Counted from the first letter of the stretch, positions 33,761 through 50,604 are shown. The stretch is 64,000 nucleotides of DNA from Bradyrhizobium sp. SRS-191 (GCF_024586915.1 NZ_JANBVS010000007.1:248001-312000), one strand, 5' to 3'. A program made the numbers and translations. Notes: generated from the letters alone by a model not told the origin.

Positions 33761-35020
33761 TCAGCTGAATTTGCGCCGGGCATCGAGCGAAAGCCCGATG
33801 CCGACACTGCCGAGCAGATCGGTCTCGGCGACGCGCGCCGCCGGAAACAGCTTCAGGATCCCCTCGCGCAGCGCCGGCACCATGCTCGAGCCGCCGGTGA
33901 GGAAGATCGTGTTGATGGCGGCGGCCTCGACCGCGGCGTCATCCAACAGCGTCGTGACGGTGCGGACGACGCGCTCGACGGAATCGGCGATGGCGCGGTC
34001 GAAATCTTTGCGCGTGAACTTGATGCGCGCCCACTCGTCCTTCTCCGACAGCACCGAGGTCAGCGACTTCGCCGCCGTCAGCGCGATCTTGGCCTGCTCG
34101 ACACCGATCGCCAGCGTATGTCCGCGATGCTCCTCCACCACCTTGATGAAGCGGTCGACCAGGTCGCGCCGCTCGGCCTCGTAGCGGATCTGGCGCAGCT
34201 CGTGGATCACGCCCTTCTTGTAGAGCTGGTTGATGCGATGCCAGGTGGCGAGCTCGTGATAGTAGGCCGTCGGCAGCTCGCGCTTGCCGTCGGCGGTCAG
34301 GCTGCCGTAGCCGAGATGCGGCATCACGCTCTTCAGGCTCAGCAGCCGGTCGAAATCGGTGCCGCCGATATGGATGCCGCCATTGGCGAGGATGTCGTCC
34401 TCGCGGTCCGCCTTGCCGCGCCGCTCCGGCGAGACGCGCACGATCGAGAAGTCCGAGGTGCCGCCGCCGATGTCGACGATCAGCACCAGCTCCTCGCGGC
34501 TCACCTGCTGCTCATAATCGAGCGCTGCCGCGATCGGCTCGTATTGGAAGGCGATGTGCTTGAAACCCTGCTCGCGCGCGATGCCCTCCAGCGCGCTCTG
34601 CGCGTCGGCGTCGGCCGCATCGTCCTTGTCGACGAAGCGCACGGGGCGGCCGAGCACGACCTGGCTCACCTCGTGGCCGAGCCTGGTTTCGATCTGCGTC
34701 TTCAGATGCGCGAAGAAGAAGCCGAGAATGCCGGAGAACGGCACCGCCTTCTGCCGGATATAGGTCTTCTCATGGATCAGCGCGGTGCCGAGAATGCTCT
34801 TCAGCGCGCGCATGAAGCGGCCGTCATGCCCGGTCAGATAGCGCTCGATCGCGCCGCGCCCGAACTGCACGCCGTGATCCTCGAAATCGAAGAACATCGC
34901 GCTCGGCAACGTCCGCTGCTCGCCCTCCAGCGGGATGAGCTGCGCCGAGGTCGAATCGCTGAGGCCGACCGTGGTGTTCGAAGTGCCGAAGTCGATGCCG
35001 CAATGGGCCGCTGCCGCCAT
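33761..35020 (-). CDS. Hsp70-family ATPase, YegD-like
   Basis: This encodes 419 residues. Actin-fold nucleotide motifs are present: phosphate-1 GIDFGTSNTTVG at the N-terminus, phosphate-2 LIVDIGGGTSDFSIVR near 185, and the adenosine motif FLTGGSSMVP near 385. It ends soon after the ATPase domain, so the normal substrate-binding and lid domains of DnaK are missing, as in E. coli YegD. It is probably a cytosolic ATPase chaperone-like protein without the usual DnaJ/GrpE partnership. It is convergent with the tandem membrane proteins. Confidence 0.88.
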   Translation of the reverse strand: MAAAAHCGIDFGTSNTTVGLSDSTSAQLIPLEGEQRTLPSAMFFDFEDHGVQFGRGAIERYLTGHDGRFMRALKSILGTALIHEKTYIRQKAVPFSGILGFFFAHLKTQIETRLGHEVSQVVLGRPVRFVDKDDAADADAQSALEGIAREQGFKHIAFQYEPIAAALDYEQQVSREELVLIVDIGGGTSDFSIVRVSPERRGKADREDDILANGGIHIGGTDFDRLLSLKSVMPHLGYGSLTADGKRELPTAYYHELATWHRINQLYKKGVIHELRQIRYEAERRDLVDRFIKVVEEHRGHTLAIGVEQAKIALTAAKSLTSVLSEKDEWARIKFTRKDFDRAIADSVERVVRTVTTLLDDAAVEAAAINTIFLTGGSSMVPALREGILKLFPAARVAETDLLGSVGIGLSLDARRKFS

Positions 35021-35213
35021 GCTCGTCTCGTTTCCGTCCGGGGGGCGGTCCGCTTAGCCGTTTCGCAGTGCAATGTCATGTGCGAATGTGAGGCATGACG
35101 GGCATGAGGATTGCCCGGACGGCGCATGGCTCCTTCGCCGCGCGGCGCCCGCGGGCCGCTTTCATGACCATGGCATAGGGGAATAGGGCATCGCCACGAA
35201 GGATGCTGCCAGT

Positions 35214-35320
35214 TAGTTTCTCCGTCATGCCCGGGCTCGACCCGGGCATCCACGTCCTTCCCAGTGCGCCGAACGACGTGGATGGCCGGGACAGGCCCGG
35301 CCATGACGACGTGGAAACAG
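35214..35320. repeat. Palindromic intergenic repeat, GTCATGCCCGGG type
   Basis: Two inverted-repeat blocks (CATGCCCGGGCTCGACCCGGGCAT at its left and the CATGGCCGGGC type at its right) sit either side of a spacer with CCACGTC/GACGTGG complementarity, so the whole unit is also a palindrome. Related copies lie at 37318 and 62405. It fills part of the gap 35021-35436; nothing else was recognised there. Confidence 0.75.
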
Positions 35321-35436
35321 ACGAGCGCAAAAATCCTGTCGTCGATGAAGATGGCCAGCGCAGTTGAGAGATGGTGCCCGCGGCGACACCGGCACCACTC
35401 TCGACGGTCACTAGGCCCCGACGCGGACGGCTCTCG

Positions 35437-37137
35437 TCAGCGCTGAAACACGATCTTGCCTCCGACGAGCGTGATATCGGCCTTGATGTCCTTGATCTGC
35501 TCGTCCGGCACGGTCATGTAGTCCGCCGAAAGGACAGTGAGATCGGCGAGCCTGCCCGGCTGGATCGTCCCCTTTCGCGCTTCGTCGAACGTGGAGCGCG
35601 AAGCCGCCGACGTGTAGAGGCGAAGCGCCTGCTCGCGACTGATGGCTTCCGCCGCGCCGTAAACGTTGCCGCTCGGATCCTTCCGCGTCACCATGATGTA
35701 CATGTTGAGGAACGGGTTGATCGGGTTGACGGGAAAGTCGGTTCCGGCACCGAGATTGTCCAGCCCCATCTTTTCGACCAGCGTCTTTGTCGGCACGGCG
35801 CGATCGGCTGTCGGCCGCCCCAGGAAGCGCTCGACGGTCGCAGCCTTGTCCCACATGAAGACGTTCTGGAAATCGACCCTCACTCCCAACGCGCGAGCGC
35901 GCTCCATCTGCTCGGGCCTGATCAGGCTCGCATGGATCAGAACGAAACGACGATCCCGGATCGACTTTTCCTTGTCGGCCGCCTCGAAGGCATCGAGCAC
36001 CTGGTCGATGCCGAGATCGCCGACGACGTGCACGCCGACGCGCCAGCCGTGGCGATTGCAGATCGAGACCAGTTGCGCCAGCCGCTCCGGCGTCTGCTGC
36101 GCGATGCCATGGTAATTGTCGTGGGAGTCCGGGTAGACGTCGCGCATCAATGCCGTCTTCAGCGTCATGCCGCCGTCGTAGAAAATCTTGATGCCGGCAA
36201 ACCTGACCCAGTCGTCGCCGAATCCGGACGATGCGCCATTGCCCGAGATGATCGCTTCCCAGGCGTTGAGATCGGCGGGCGGCTCCGGTCTGTACATCAA
36301 TCCCGTCCGCAGCGTCGCTCGTCCGGACGCGGCGAGCTTCTGCAGCGTGCGGATGTCGCGCGCTTCCGTGGCGCCTTCGACGACGCTCGTGATCCCGAAG
36401 CTGTTCAGCGCGCCCTCGGCAAGCGTGAACTGTCTGATTTCATCCTCTTCGGTCCACGGCGGAACGGCCTTCTCGACCCGGTCGATCGCGGTCTCCACGA
36501 GGAGGCCGGTCAGCTCGCCGGCCGCGTCGCGCTCGAACGAGCCGCCATCGGGATTCGCAGTGGTCTTGTCGACGCCGACCTTCTGCAAGGCCATCGAATT
36601 CGCCATCGAGAAATGCCCGACGGTCCGCATGTAGACCGGATTGTCCGGCGCGACGCTGTCGATCTCCTGCCGCGTCAAATAGCGCTTCTCGGCGAGTTGG
36701 GACGGCGGGTGCCAGGCTCCGCCAATGATCCACTCGCCCGGCTTTCTCTTGGCGACGAAGGCCTTGATGGCTTCGAGCGCGTCCGCGACCGTCTTCGCCC
36801 GGCCCATGACGACGACATAGTCGCCAAGTCCAGCCGCCTTGAAGTGCGCATGGGTATCGATCAATCCGGGAATGACGGTCTTGCCCGAGACATCGAGCAC
36901 CTGCGTGCGCGCTCCGGCCAGCGCCCGCATGGACGCGCTGCTTCCGACCGCGAGAATCTTGCCGTCCAGGACGGCGATCGCCTCGGTCACGCTGGATTGC
37001 TCGTCGAGGGTCAGAACCTTTGCATTGACGAGGACGAGATCGGGCGCATTGACCTCCGCCTGAGCCATGGCAGGCGCCGGGCCTGCGAACAGAAGTCCCG
37101 CACCGAGCATCGCGAGCGCCGTCGATCTGCAGAGCAT
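35437..37137 (-). CDS. Exported amidohydrolase (YtcJ-like)
   Basis: This encodes 566 residues with GGAGG upstream of the ATG at 37137; the open frame to 37395 is translated repeat and is rejected. A signal peptide (STALAMLGAGLLFAGPAPAMA) is followed by the N-terminal strand domain (LVLVNAKVLTLDEQSS). Metal ligand motif IDTHAHFKAAG near residue 95 is the HxH of the amidohydrolase barrel. Later come GVHVVGDLGIDQVLDAFE and LIHASLIRPEQM, and the C-terminal DLTVLSADYMTVPDEQIKD. The YtcJ group hydrolyses amides or related bonds; the natural substrate is not known. It is probably periplasmic. Confidence 0.88.
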   Translation of the reverse strand: MLCRSTALAMLGAGLLFAGPAPAMAQAEVNAPDLVLVNAKVLTLDEQSSVTEAIAVLDGKILAVGSSASMRALAGARTQVLDVSGKTVIPGLIDTHAHFKAAGLGDYVVVMGRAKTVADALEAIKAFVAKRKPGEWIIGGAWHPPSQLAEKRYLTRQEIDSVAPDNPVYMRTVGHFSMANSMALQKVGVDKTTANPDGGSFERDAAGELTGLLVETAIDRVEKAVPPWTEEDEIRQFTLAEGALNSFGITSVVEGATEARDIRTLQKLAASGRATLRTGLMYRPEPPADLNAWEAIISGNGASSGFGDDWVRFAGIKIFYDGGMTLKTALMRDVYPDSHDNYHGIAQQTPERLAQLVSICNRHGWRVGVHVVGDLGIDQVLDAFEAADKEKSIRDRRFVLIHASLIRPEQMERARALGVRVDFQNVFMWDKAATVERFLGRPTADRAVPTKTLVEKMGLDNLGAGTDFPVNPINPFLNMYIMVTRKDPSGNVYGAAEAISREQALRLYTSAASRSTFDEARKGTIQPGRLADLTVLSADYMTVPDEQIKDIKADITLVGGKIVFQR

Positions 37138-37317
37138 TCCAACCTCCAGATTATTGCGTTCATTCAGCGAACGTTTGGCCGTTGTTAGATGATAGCCGCG
37201 CGCATCGATGCGGTCCAATGATCCGGCACTTCGTTTTGCTGTTGGTGGCTGCCGCTCGTAGGCGCGCTCCGGGCAATCGCATGAGCTGATAAGGGGCGTG
37301 CTACGCAGGAAGCTGGG

Positions 37318-37370
37318 AATTAGTTTCTCCGTCATGGCCGGGACAAGCCCGGCCATGACGACGTGGAGAC
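37318..37370. repeat. Half unit of the GTCATGGCCGGG palindromic repeat
   Basis: CATGGCCGGG and CCCGGCCATG pair around ACAAG at about 37333-37357. The preceding TTAGTTTCTCC is also found before the copy at 35224, so the two units share more than the palindrome. It lies between the amidohydrolase and prfH. Confidence 0.7.
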
Positions 37371-37391
37371 AGTCTCCTGGCCGCTCGCCGG

Positions 37392-38015
37392 TCACCCAAC
37401 AGGCCTGAATGCCGGCCCCTCGAAGCGCAGACCGGCTGCGCCGCGTTCGACGCGGTCGTGCGCGGCTTGCATCAGGCGCGCCTCGCCGGCCTCGGCCAGG
37501 CGGGCTTGCCCGTCCAGCAATGCCGCAAGGCGCGCGAGCGCCACGGCCTTGTTGCGATGCTGGGAGCGGCCGTCGCGGGCGATCGCGGTGAGGCCGCTCG
37601 GCAGATGCACCGCGCGGACCGCGCTCTCGGTCTTGTTCTGGTGCTGGCCGCCCGGACCGCCGGCACGGAAGCTCTCGAACCGGACGTCGGCAGCCGCCAA
37701 AGCCGGCACCAATTGCGGCAACGGCAGATCGACGACGCCGACGAACCAGTTCTTGCGCCCGTGATGCGGCCGCAGCGGGCTGCGGCAGACCCAGAGCAGC
37801 GAGCCCTGCGCCCAGCGCCGCGCGAGATCATCCGCTGCCGGTCCGTCCAGCACGACGAGAGCGCTGGCCGGTCCATGACGGTCTGTGTCGCCGGGCGCGA
37901 TCGCGTAGCCGCACTCCGCCGCATCGGCTTCGCGCGACAGCCGCGTGAGCGAATGCGCGACTGCGATCCGGCACTCGGCCGGACCGCGTCCCGAGGTGAG
38001 GAGAAGCCGTCTCAT
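37392..38015 (-). CDS. prfH: Peptide chain release factor homologue PrfH
   Basis: This encodes 207 residues. The GGQ tripeptide is at 122-124 in [20 protein letters not shown], the universal release-factor loop that triggers peptidyl-tRNA hydrolysis, followed by [21 protein letters not shown]. The protein is much shorter than RF1/RF2 and lacks their stop-codon recognition domain, as in PrfH. The ATG overlaps the stop of rtcB as ATGA, so the pair is one coupled operon. Published work on rtcB2-prfH shows that PrfH frees peptides from ribosomes whose decoding-centre rRNA has been cut, allowing RtcB2 to religate the rRNA. I infer the same role here. Confidence 0.88.
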   Translation of the reverse strand: MRRLLLTSGRGPAECRIAVAHSLTRLSREADAAECGYAIAPGDTDRHGPASALVVLDGPAADDLARRWAQGSLLWVCRSPLRPHHGRKNWFVGVVDLPLPQLVPALAAADVRFESFRAGGPGGQHQNKTESAVRAVHLPSGLTAIARDGRSQHRNKAVALARLAALLDGQARLAEAGEARLMQAAHDRVERGAAGLRFEGPAFRPVG

Positions 38016-39151
38016 CGGCGGTCCTCCTTGTACCGCCGCTCGGCGGCGATCTTCTTCACCGTCACCAGCGGACGGAAGCTGGCGACGACGCGCGCGAGCC
38101 CGAAGGCTTCGAGATTGGCGATCACGCCTGATATCGGCTTGTAGGCCTCCGGCGCCTCCTCGGCGAGCAGCGCGCGATCCTCGCAGATCACGCGGCCGCC
38201 GAACGGATTGCGCGCGAGCCGCTCGCGATCCGACTTGGTGGCGCCGACCCGGCCGATCATCGACGAGCGGTCGAACTTGCGTCCGGCGCCATGCGCGATC
38301 GACCACAGCGCCTCCTGCGGCGCGGTGGCGAGCGGCGCGACCAGATAGGACAGCGCGCCGCGCGAGCCCGGCACGACGACGAGCCCCTGGTCGGACGGCG
38401 CCGCGCCCTTCCGGTGCAGCACGCCTTCGCTGCGATGGACCACGCAATTGTGCGAGCATTCGCAGACGGAGGCAGCCTCGCAACGCAACGCCGCCGCGGC
38501 ACGCCGCGCGATGACGTCGCGGTTGAGCCGGGCCCAGCGCAGCGCATGGTCATGCGCCGCCAGATAGGCCTGGCCATCCGCGCTGTCAGGCGCGAGCGGC
38601 TTCAGGCCATCCGTGACATGGCGTTCGAGCAACGCATGGCCGAGGCCGCGCGAGCCCGAATGCACCAGCAGAAAGGCGCTGTCGCGATCGATGCCGAGTG
38701 TCTCATCGAACACCTCCTCGACCGCCTGCAGCTCACAGAAATGATTGCCGCCGCCGATCGTGCCGAGCGACGCGTCGAAGTCCGACGGCGCGAGCTCATG
38801 CGCCGCGAGCTCGCCCGTGATGTCGCCGTCATAGGGCTTGGCGATGTCGCGCAGGCGGTCGGCCGCCTTGTCGACGCGGATGCGGCGCGAGGCGAGATCG
38901 AGCTGATACAGCGCCATGCCGCAGCCGGCGTCGGAGCCGACGAAAGCCGGATGGATGTGGTCGGCGAGGATGGCGCAGCCGACCGGACCGTACTTGCCGG
39001 GATGCAGATCCGGCAGGCCCGCGACCGCGCGCACGCCAGGAATGTCCGCTACTGTTTCGAGCTGGCGCACGGCGGCGCCCTCGATCCAGGAGCTGGACGA
39101 GTAGAAGCCGTGGACCGGCGCACGGCCGTCCACGCGATGGGAATTGCCCAT
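38012..39151 (-). CDS. rtcB: RNA-splicing ligase RtcB (RtcB2-type, paired with PrfH)
   Basis: This encodes 379 residues from the ATG at 39151, shorter than E. coli RtcB1 (about 408). Metal ligands are Asp74 and Cys77 in GSDAGCGM, His137 in GGGNHF and His164 in HSGSRG. The guanylylated histidine is His287 in [10 protein letters not shown]. It joins RNA ends bearing 2',3'-cyclic or 3'-phosphate to 5'-OH, using GTP and Mn2+. It is first in a two-gene operon with prfH (4-base overlap). No rtcA or rtcR gene is present, which supports the rRNA-repair RtcB2 type. Confidence 0.9.
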   Translation of the reverse strand: MGNSHRVDGRAPVHGFYSSSSWIEGAAVRQLETVADIPGVRAVAGLPDLHPGKYGPVGCAILADHIHPAFVGSDAGCGMALYQLDLASRRIRVDKAADRLRDIAKPYDGDITGELAAHELAPSDFDASLGTIGGGNHFCELQAVEEVFDETLGIDRDSAFLLVHSGSRGLGHALLERHVTDGLKPLAPDSADGQAYLAAHDHALRWARLNRDVIARRAAAALRCEAASVCECSHNCVVHRSEGVLHRKGAAPSDQGLVVVPGSRGALSYLVAPLATAPQEALWSIAHGAGRKFDRSSMIGRVGATKSDRERLARNPFGGRVICEDRALLAEEAPEAYKPISGVIANLEAFGLARVVASFRPLVTVKKIAAERRYKEDRR

Positions 39152-39431
39152 GTGGGTACCTTGGAGAAAGACAGGGAGATCTGGTCTGGGACTAACAGCG
39201 CGCACAGCCGCGCGCGTGCCTTGCCACACCCCGCCTCACGCGAGGATCAGGCCCGGCGGCTCCTGGCGGAGCAACGGATGATCGCAGTCATCGTCTTTCT
39301 CCTCATGCGGCGGAGCGGAATGCTCGACGCCTGCGGGCGTACTAATCATATCGCCCGGCGATTGACAACATGCCGCAATGTAGGAATTGCCGGCTGTGGC
39401 GGAGGCGACACGGCGGATCGTGACCTGGTGA

Positions 39432-39884
39432 TCAGAACAAGGCGAGGAAGTCCCCGAGGAAATAGAGCAACGCCATCACGACCAGAACGCCCATCAGCAC
39501 GAAAGAGAGCTGCACGGCGATCGCACAGCCGCCCAAGGTCGTGGCCATCGCCGCGACGTGCCGCTCTTCGCGGCGCAGTTGGCCGATGACGCCGAGAATA
39601 ATCGCGAGCAGGCCGAGCGAGACCGCGGCCATGGGCAATTGCTGGTGCAGCCGGTCGGTCCATGACGGCTCGCGCACCGGCGCCTGGTAGTCGACGCCCT
39701 TGAGCCGCGCGACCAGCCGGTCCTTGACGCGGTGTCCGACGTCGACGATGACCTTGTCGATCGGCGGCGGCGGATCGATCACCGGCAAGACCCAGTGCGG
39801 CAGGACCGCTGCGACCAGCGCGAGAAGCCCAATCACGCAGCCGATCGCGCCGAGCCGGCGGGACCGAGTTAATGCGTCTGTCAC
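39432..39884 (-). CDS. Small four-helix-type membrane protein
   Basis: This encodes 150 residues from a GTG at 39884, preceded at nine bases by GGAG; the frame opens at 39929 but without a site. One helix (IGCVIGLLALVAAVLPHWVLPVI) is followed by a ~50-residue polar loop (VDVGHRVKDRLVARLKGVDYQ). Further hydrophobic segments are MAAVSLGLLAIILGVIG and a long C-terminal stretch LSFVLMGVLVVMALLYFLG. I recognise no family. It is an inner-membrane protein of unknown role, oriented like the rtcB-prfH operon and just upstream of it, but ~280 bases away. Confidence 0.65.
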   Translation of the reverse strand: MTDALTRSRRLGAIGCVIGLLALVAAVLPHWVLPVIDPPPPIDKVIVDVGHRVKDRLVARLKGVDYQAPVREPSWTDRLHQQLPMAAVSLGLLAIILGVIGQLRREERHVAAMATTLGGCAIAVQLSFVLMGVLVVMALLYFLGDFLALF

Positions 39885-39983
39885 TGCCAAAATCTCCGAA
39901 GTCGCCGCCCGTTCGGTTTTATCTATCACTGCCGTACAATCAAATGACGGTCACGCTGATTGGATCAGCAGGTGCAGATGGAT

Positions 39984-40146
39984 GCGCCCTCTCCCCTTGC
40001 GGGAGAGGGCATGTAGGACCGAGCTACAGCCCCGGTTGGGTGAGGGGTATCTGTCCGCGAGCGTCGCTTGCCGAGAGATACCCCTCACCCAACCGCGCAA
40101 GGGGATGGGCCATCGATGCCCTCTCCCGCAAGGGGAGAGGGCGCTG
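39984..40146. repeat. Palindromic intergenic repeat, CCCTCTCCCC/GGGGAGAGGG type
   Basis: The outer blocks GCCCTCTCCCCTTGCGGGAGAGGGC and GCCCTCTCCCGCAAGGGGAGAGGGC face each other. Inner blocks of the form CGGTTGGGTGAGGGGTATCT and AGATACCCCTCACCCAACCG are exact complements. The whole ~160-base unit is a near-complete inverted repeat able to form a long cruciform or RNA hairpin. It occupies the gap 39885-40245. Confidence 0.8.
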
Positions 40147-40245
40147 CATCGCGCAGCACGCTCGATTGCTCGCTCGTTGCGTTGAGTGCCGGATCATGCG
40201 TCGACCGTCGGAGCCATATGGTTCAATCCATCCGCGCCTTCGCGC

Positions 40246-41229
40246 TCATAACAGCCGGCCGGTCAGCTGCTGCGCCTCCCAGCCTTCGAGAAACTCGCGC
40301 TGCTGGGTGATCCAGCGGACCGGCTCGCTGCCCCACTCGCGTGAGCGGCTGGCCTGTTCGCCCATCAGCCAGATGTGCCTGACGATGACGAAGGCATGCG
40401 CCGCCTCGAAGTCCTGCGACGCGATCGGGCGGACCGAGCGGTAGCCGTCGACGAAGGCGTGCCACGCCGCATGGAAGCGGCGCCCGAACGACAGCTTCGC
40501 CCACAGGAAGACTGAGAGATCGTAGGCCAGATAGCCGGGGCCGCCATCGTCGAAGTCGAAGAACACTGCGGTGCCGTCGGTGCTGATGCGCGCATTGAAG
40601 CCATGGCAGTCGCCGTGACACTGCGTCCAGGTCAGATCGCTCATCGCCTCGATCCGGGCCGCCGTGCGCGCGCCGATCTCCTGGAGGAAGCCGCCGTCAT
40701 CGGCGTCGATCAGACGGCAGAGCTCTTGAACGCGCGCCAGCGGCCGGTGCAGCAGATGGTCGAGGTCGAGCCGGTAGAGCGGCGCATCAGCCGCATAGGA
40801 CATTGCCGCGTCGTGGAGCCTGGCCAGCGTGACGCCGTTGGCGCGCGCGTCGGACTGCGAGGCGACCTCCGGCGTCCGTCCGTCGATCGCGGGAAACAGC
40901 ACGCCTTCCCGCAGGCCTTCCGCCGCCTCGCCGCGCACGAACAATGCGCCGTCGCGTGCCGGAATCGCCGCGGCCACCGGCACGCCGCAGCGCGCCAGAT
41001 GCGCGAGGAAGTCGGTCTCCGTGCGGACATCGGCAGGGCCGCGGGCGCGGTGATGCGACAGGCGAAGGACGTAGCGGTCGCCGTTTGCCGCGGTGATCAG
41101 ATAGACGTCGTTGAAGCCGCGGTTCAGCATGCGGCATGCGAGCGGCTCGGGCAGCGCGTAGTGTGTCGCCACGAAGCGTCCGATGCTCTCGGCGCTGGTC
41201 GTCGTGTAGAGCGGCTCGAAGTCGGGCAC
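40246..41229 (-). CDS. Aminoglycoside-phosphotransferase-fold kinase
   Basis: This encodes 327 residues from a GTG at 41229. The kinase core carries YVLRLSHHR as the probable ATP lysine/arginine strand, TWTQCHGDCHGFNARI as the catalytic Brenner loop, and VFFDFDDGGPGYLAYDLS with the metal-binding Asp. The layout fits the APH / homoserine kinase type II group (YihE-like), which includes small-molecule and protein kinases. The substrate is unknown, and a role in antibiotic resistance should not be assumed. The gene stands alone between repeat elements. Confidence 0.83.
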   Translation of the reverse strand: MPDFEPLYTTTSAESIGRFVATHYALPEPLACRMLNRGFNDVYLITAANGDRYVLRLSHHRARGPADVRTETDFLAHLARCGVPVAAAIPARDGALFVRGEAAEGLREGVLFPAIDGRTPEVASQSDARANGVTLARLHDAAMSYAADAPLYRLDLDHLLHRPLARVQELCRLIDADDGGFLQEIGARTAARIEAMSDLTWTQCHGDCHGFNARISTDGTAVFFDFDDGGPGYLAYDLSVFLWAKLSFGRRFHAAWHAFVDGYRSVRPIASQDFEAAHAFVIVRHIWLMGEQASRSREWGSEPVRWITQQREFLEGWEAQQLTGRLL

Positions 41230-41409
41230 GATGCCTGTTTCCGGATCTTTGGATGCGGCGGCATCCTAGGCCGCCGCGGAGAGCAGTGGAAGGTGTCGAC
41301 CGCGCGTGCCTTCGTCTCGTGCTCGCGGATGCCGGCTGTGCCGGACTGCCCGTCGGCCAAATCAGTCGACCTTGCGCGCGCGACCGGCCCGCGTTGTCCA
41401 GACCGCCCG

Positions 41410-41950
41410 CGAAAAATATTCTTGTTTCGAAATTTCGGAAATCATGCTTATCTCCCGGCCATCCCGCCTCATGCAGAGGGACGTGCGCGTCGTCACGCTA
41501 CGTGGAGGTGGGGAGTGGTGGCCGCAGGCCTGTCAGGCGCTGATGCGCGAGACGACTGGCAGCGCGCGGACGGTCAAGCCGTGTGGTCCTGGCGCCCCGA
41601 AGCTGGCGTCAAGTTTGCGATGACGTTCGTGCGGTGACAATCGTGCGTCGTTGCCGATGACGGGGGCAAACAAGCCGGTCCCCGGGGAGAGCGCGGAGCA
41701 GCCGTTCCAACCATCGCGCAGGGAGGGCCGGGTCGTATCCGGCTGGTCCTGTGGTTCCTGCCCCGTGCATTTTCTCCGCACGGGGGCCACGGGCCTCAGC
41801 CGAGGCCCGGTCTTCCCTGCACCCTCTCGTTTGGAGAGGGATTGATCATCACAGCTCGGGCTCATTGAGCGGCGAGAGCGCGCAGGCGTGCCGCAATCAG
41901 CCCGCCGCGATGACGCGCCGGGCGGCCGAATGCCGCAGCCGCTTGCGTCG
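41410..41950 (+). repeat. Dispersed repeat family A, copy 3
   Basis: This copy corresponds to copy 2 at 5230-5715, including the A/T-rich start with GAAAT blocks, CCCGCCTCATGCAGAGGG, GTGTGGTCCTGGCGCCCCGAAGCTGG and GCGCAGGGAGGGCCGGG. The 3' part again folds. Arms 41718-41731 and 41807-41820 pair over 14 positions with two G-T wobbles. Hairpin 41761-41768 with 41778-41785 is a perfect 8 bp, and hairpin 41791-41797 with 41802-41808 is a perfect 7 bp. No gene is supported in the gap 41230-42038. Element ends are approximate. Confidence 0.75.
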
Positions 41951-42038
41951 GGCGCATGGTCCGGATTGACCGGGATCAAGAGCGCTCGCGCTTGGTCATC
42001 TAAGCGCCTACAACATCTGTCGCTCGTCGTGATGAAGA

Positions 42039-43280
42039 ATGGACCTCGTGGTGCCGCCGACTGAAATCGTGCCTCCTTCCGGATTGCGGCGGCGGCTCGG
42101 GCTTCCCTTGCTCGTCCTCTACGGGACGGGTGTCACCGTCGGCGCCGGGATCTACGTCCTGATCGGCGCTGTGGCGGGTCATGCCGGCAGCTATTCGTCC
42201 TGGGCGTTCGCGCTGGCGGCGTTCGTGATGGCGTTCACCGCCGCCTCCTACGCCGAGCTCGCGACGCGCTATCCCGTCAGTGCCGGAGAGGCAGCCTATG
42301 TGAGGGCCGCGTTCAAGTCGCGGCTGCTGTCAACGGCGGTCGGTGCGCTGCGGCTCGCCACGGGGATCATCGCCGCTGCCGCCGTGACGCTCGGCGGGGC
42401 CGGCTACATCCGGCAACTCATCGATCTGCCCACGCCGTTGATCGCGATGGCGATCGTGGTCGCGCTCGGCGTCGTCGCATCCTGGGGCATTCTCGAATCG
42501 GTGATGCTGGCGGGCGTTCTGACCTTGATCGAGACCGGCGGTCTGCTTTGGATCGTCGTCTCGGCCATCTCCTCCGGTGTCTCGTTCGCTCCGGCGTTGT
42601 TGACGCCGCCGCCGCTCGAACTTGGAGCCCTCTCCGGCATCACCTTTGCCGGGCTGCTCGCGTTCTTCGCCTTCGTCGGCTTCGAGGACCTCGCCAATGT
42701 CGTCGAAGAGGCGAAGAATCCGCAGCGAAACATTCCGCGCGCGATGGCGCTGACGCTGCTCATCACATCGGTGCTGTATGTGCTCATCGCCGCGATCGCC
42801 GTCAGCGCCGTACCGCCGGCCGTGCTGTCGGCCTCGCCGGCACCGCTCAGCCTGGTGTTCAACGCCGTGGCCGGCATCAGTCCGGCGACGTTCAGCACGA
42901 TTGCGGTCGTGTCCACGCTCAACACGGTTCTCGCCCAGATGACGATGACGGCCCGCGTCGTCTATGGCATGGCGGAGCAGGGCGATCTGCCGCGCATCGC
43001 GGGCCGCATCCACCCGCGCACCGGCACGCCGTTGATTGCGACCGGGCTGGTCATGCTGGCCGTGGCCGTGCTCGCGCTGGCTTTCCCACTGGAGCGGCTG
43101 GCGGAGGGAACCTCGCTCGTGACGCTCACGATCTTCGCCATCGTCAATCTGTGTCTGCTGCGCATTCGTATCAGGCACATCGGGGCGGAGGCCGCCCATG
43201 TGCGCGTGCCGCTCTGGATCCCTGCGCTCGGTCTCATCACCTGTGTGCTGATGATCATCAGCGCCTTCTTCGCACCGTGA
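42039..43280 (+). CDS. APC-family amino-acid permease
   Basis: This encodes 413 residues with about twelve transmembrane helices. Helix 1 carries the APC signature (TGVTVGAGIYVLIGAVAG), helix 2 ends SYAELATRYPVSAGEAAYV, and helix 6 has FFAFVGFEDLANVVEEAKNPQRNIPRA, the conserved Glu/Asn-Pro stretch after helix 6. Helices 8-12 include NTVLAQMTMTARVVYGMAEQGDLP. It should import amino acids or polyamines by proton coupling. It is 22 bases before the MgtC/DUF4010 gene, so the two are probably co-transcribed. Confidence 0.88.
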   Translation: MDLVVPPTEIVPPSGLRRRLGLPLLVLYGTGVTVGAGIYVLIGAVAGHAGSYSSWAFALAAFVMAFTAASYAELATRYPVSAGEAAYVRAAFKSRLLSTAVGALRLATGIIAAAAVTLGGAGYIRQLIDLPTPLIAMAIVVALGVVASWGILESVMLAGVLTLIETGGLLWIVVSAISSGVSFAPALLTPPPLELGALSGITFAGLLAFFAFVGFEDLANVVEEAKNPQRNIPRAMALTLLITSVLYVLIAAIAVSAVPPAVLSASPAPLSLVFNAVAGISPATFSTIAVVSTLNTVLAQMTMTARVVYGMAEQGDLPRIAGRIHPRTGTPLIATGLVMLAVAVLALAFPLERLAEGTSLVTLTIFAIVNLCLLRIRIRHIGAEAAHVRVPLWIPALGLITCVLMIISAFFAP

Positions 43281-43308
43281 GTAGCAGGGCTCCTTCAGGA
43301 TCATGTCG

Positions 43309-50600
<7,292 letters not shown>

Positions 50601-50604
<4 letters not shown>

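Noticed and set aside
40246..41229. Aminoglycoside resistance gene
   Set aside because: The fold is APH-like, but the family includes homoserine and many other kinases, and nothing here points to antibiotics.
41533..41979. A 148-codon frame inside repeat copy 3
   Set aside because: Such frames in dispersed repeats are often annotated as hypothetical proteins, but the conserved feature here is base pairing and not the reading frame, since the frame is not maintained between copies.
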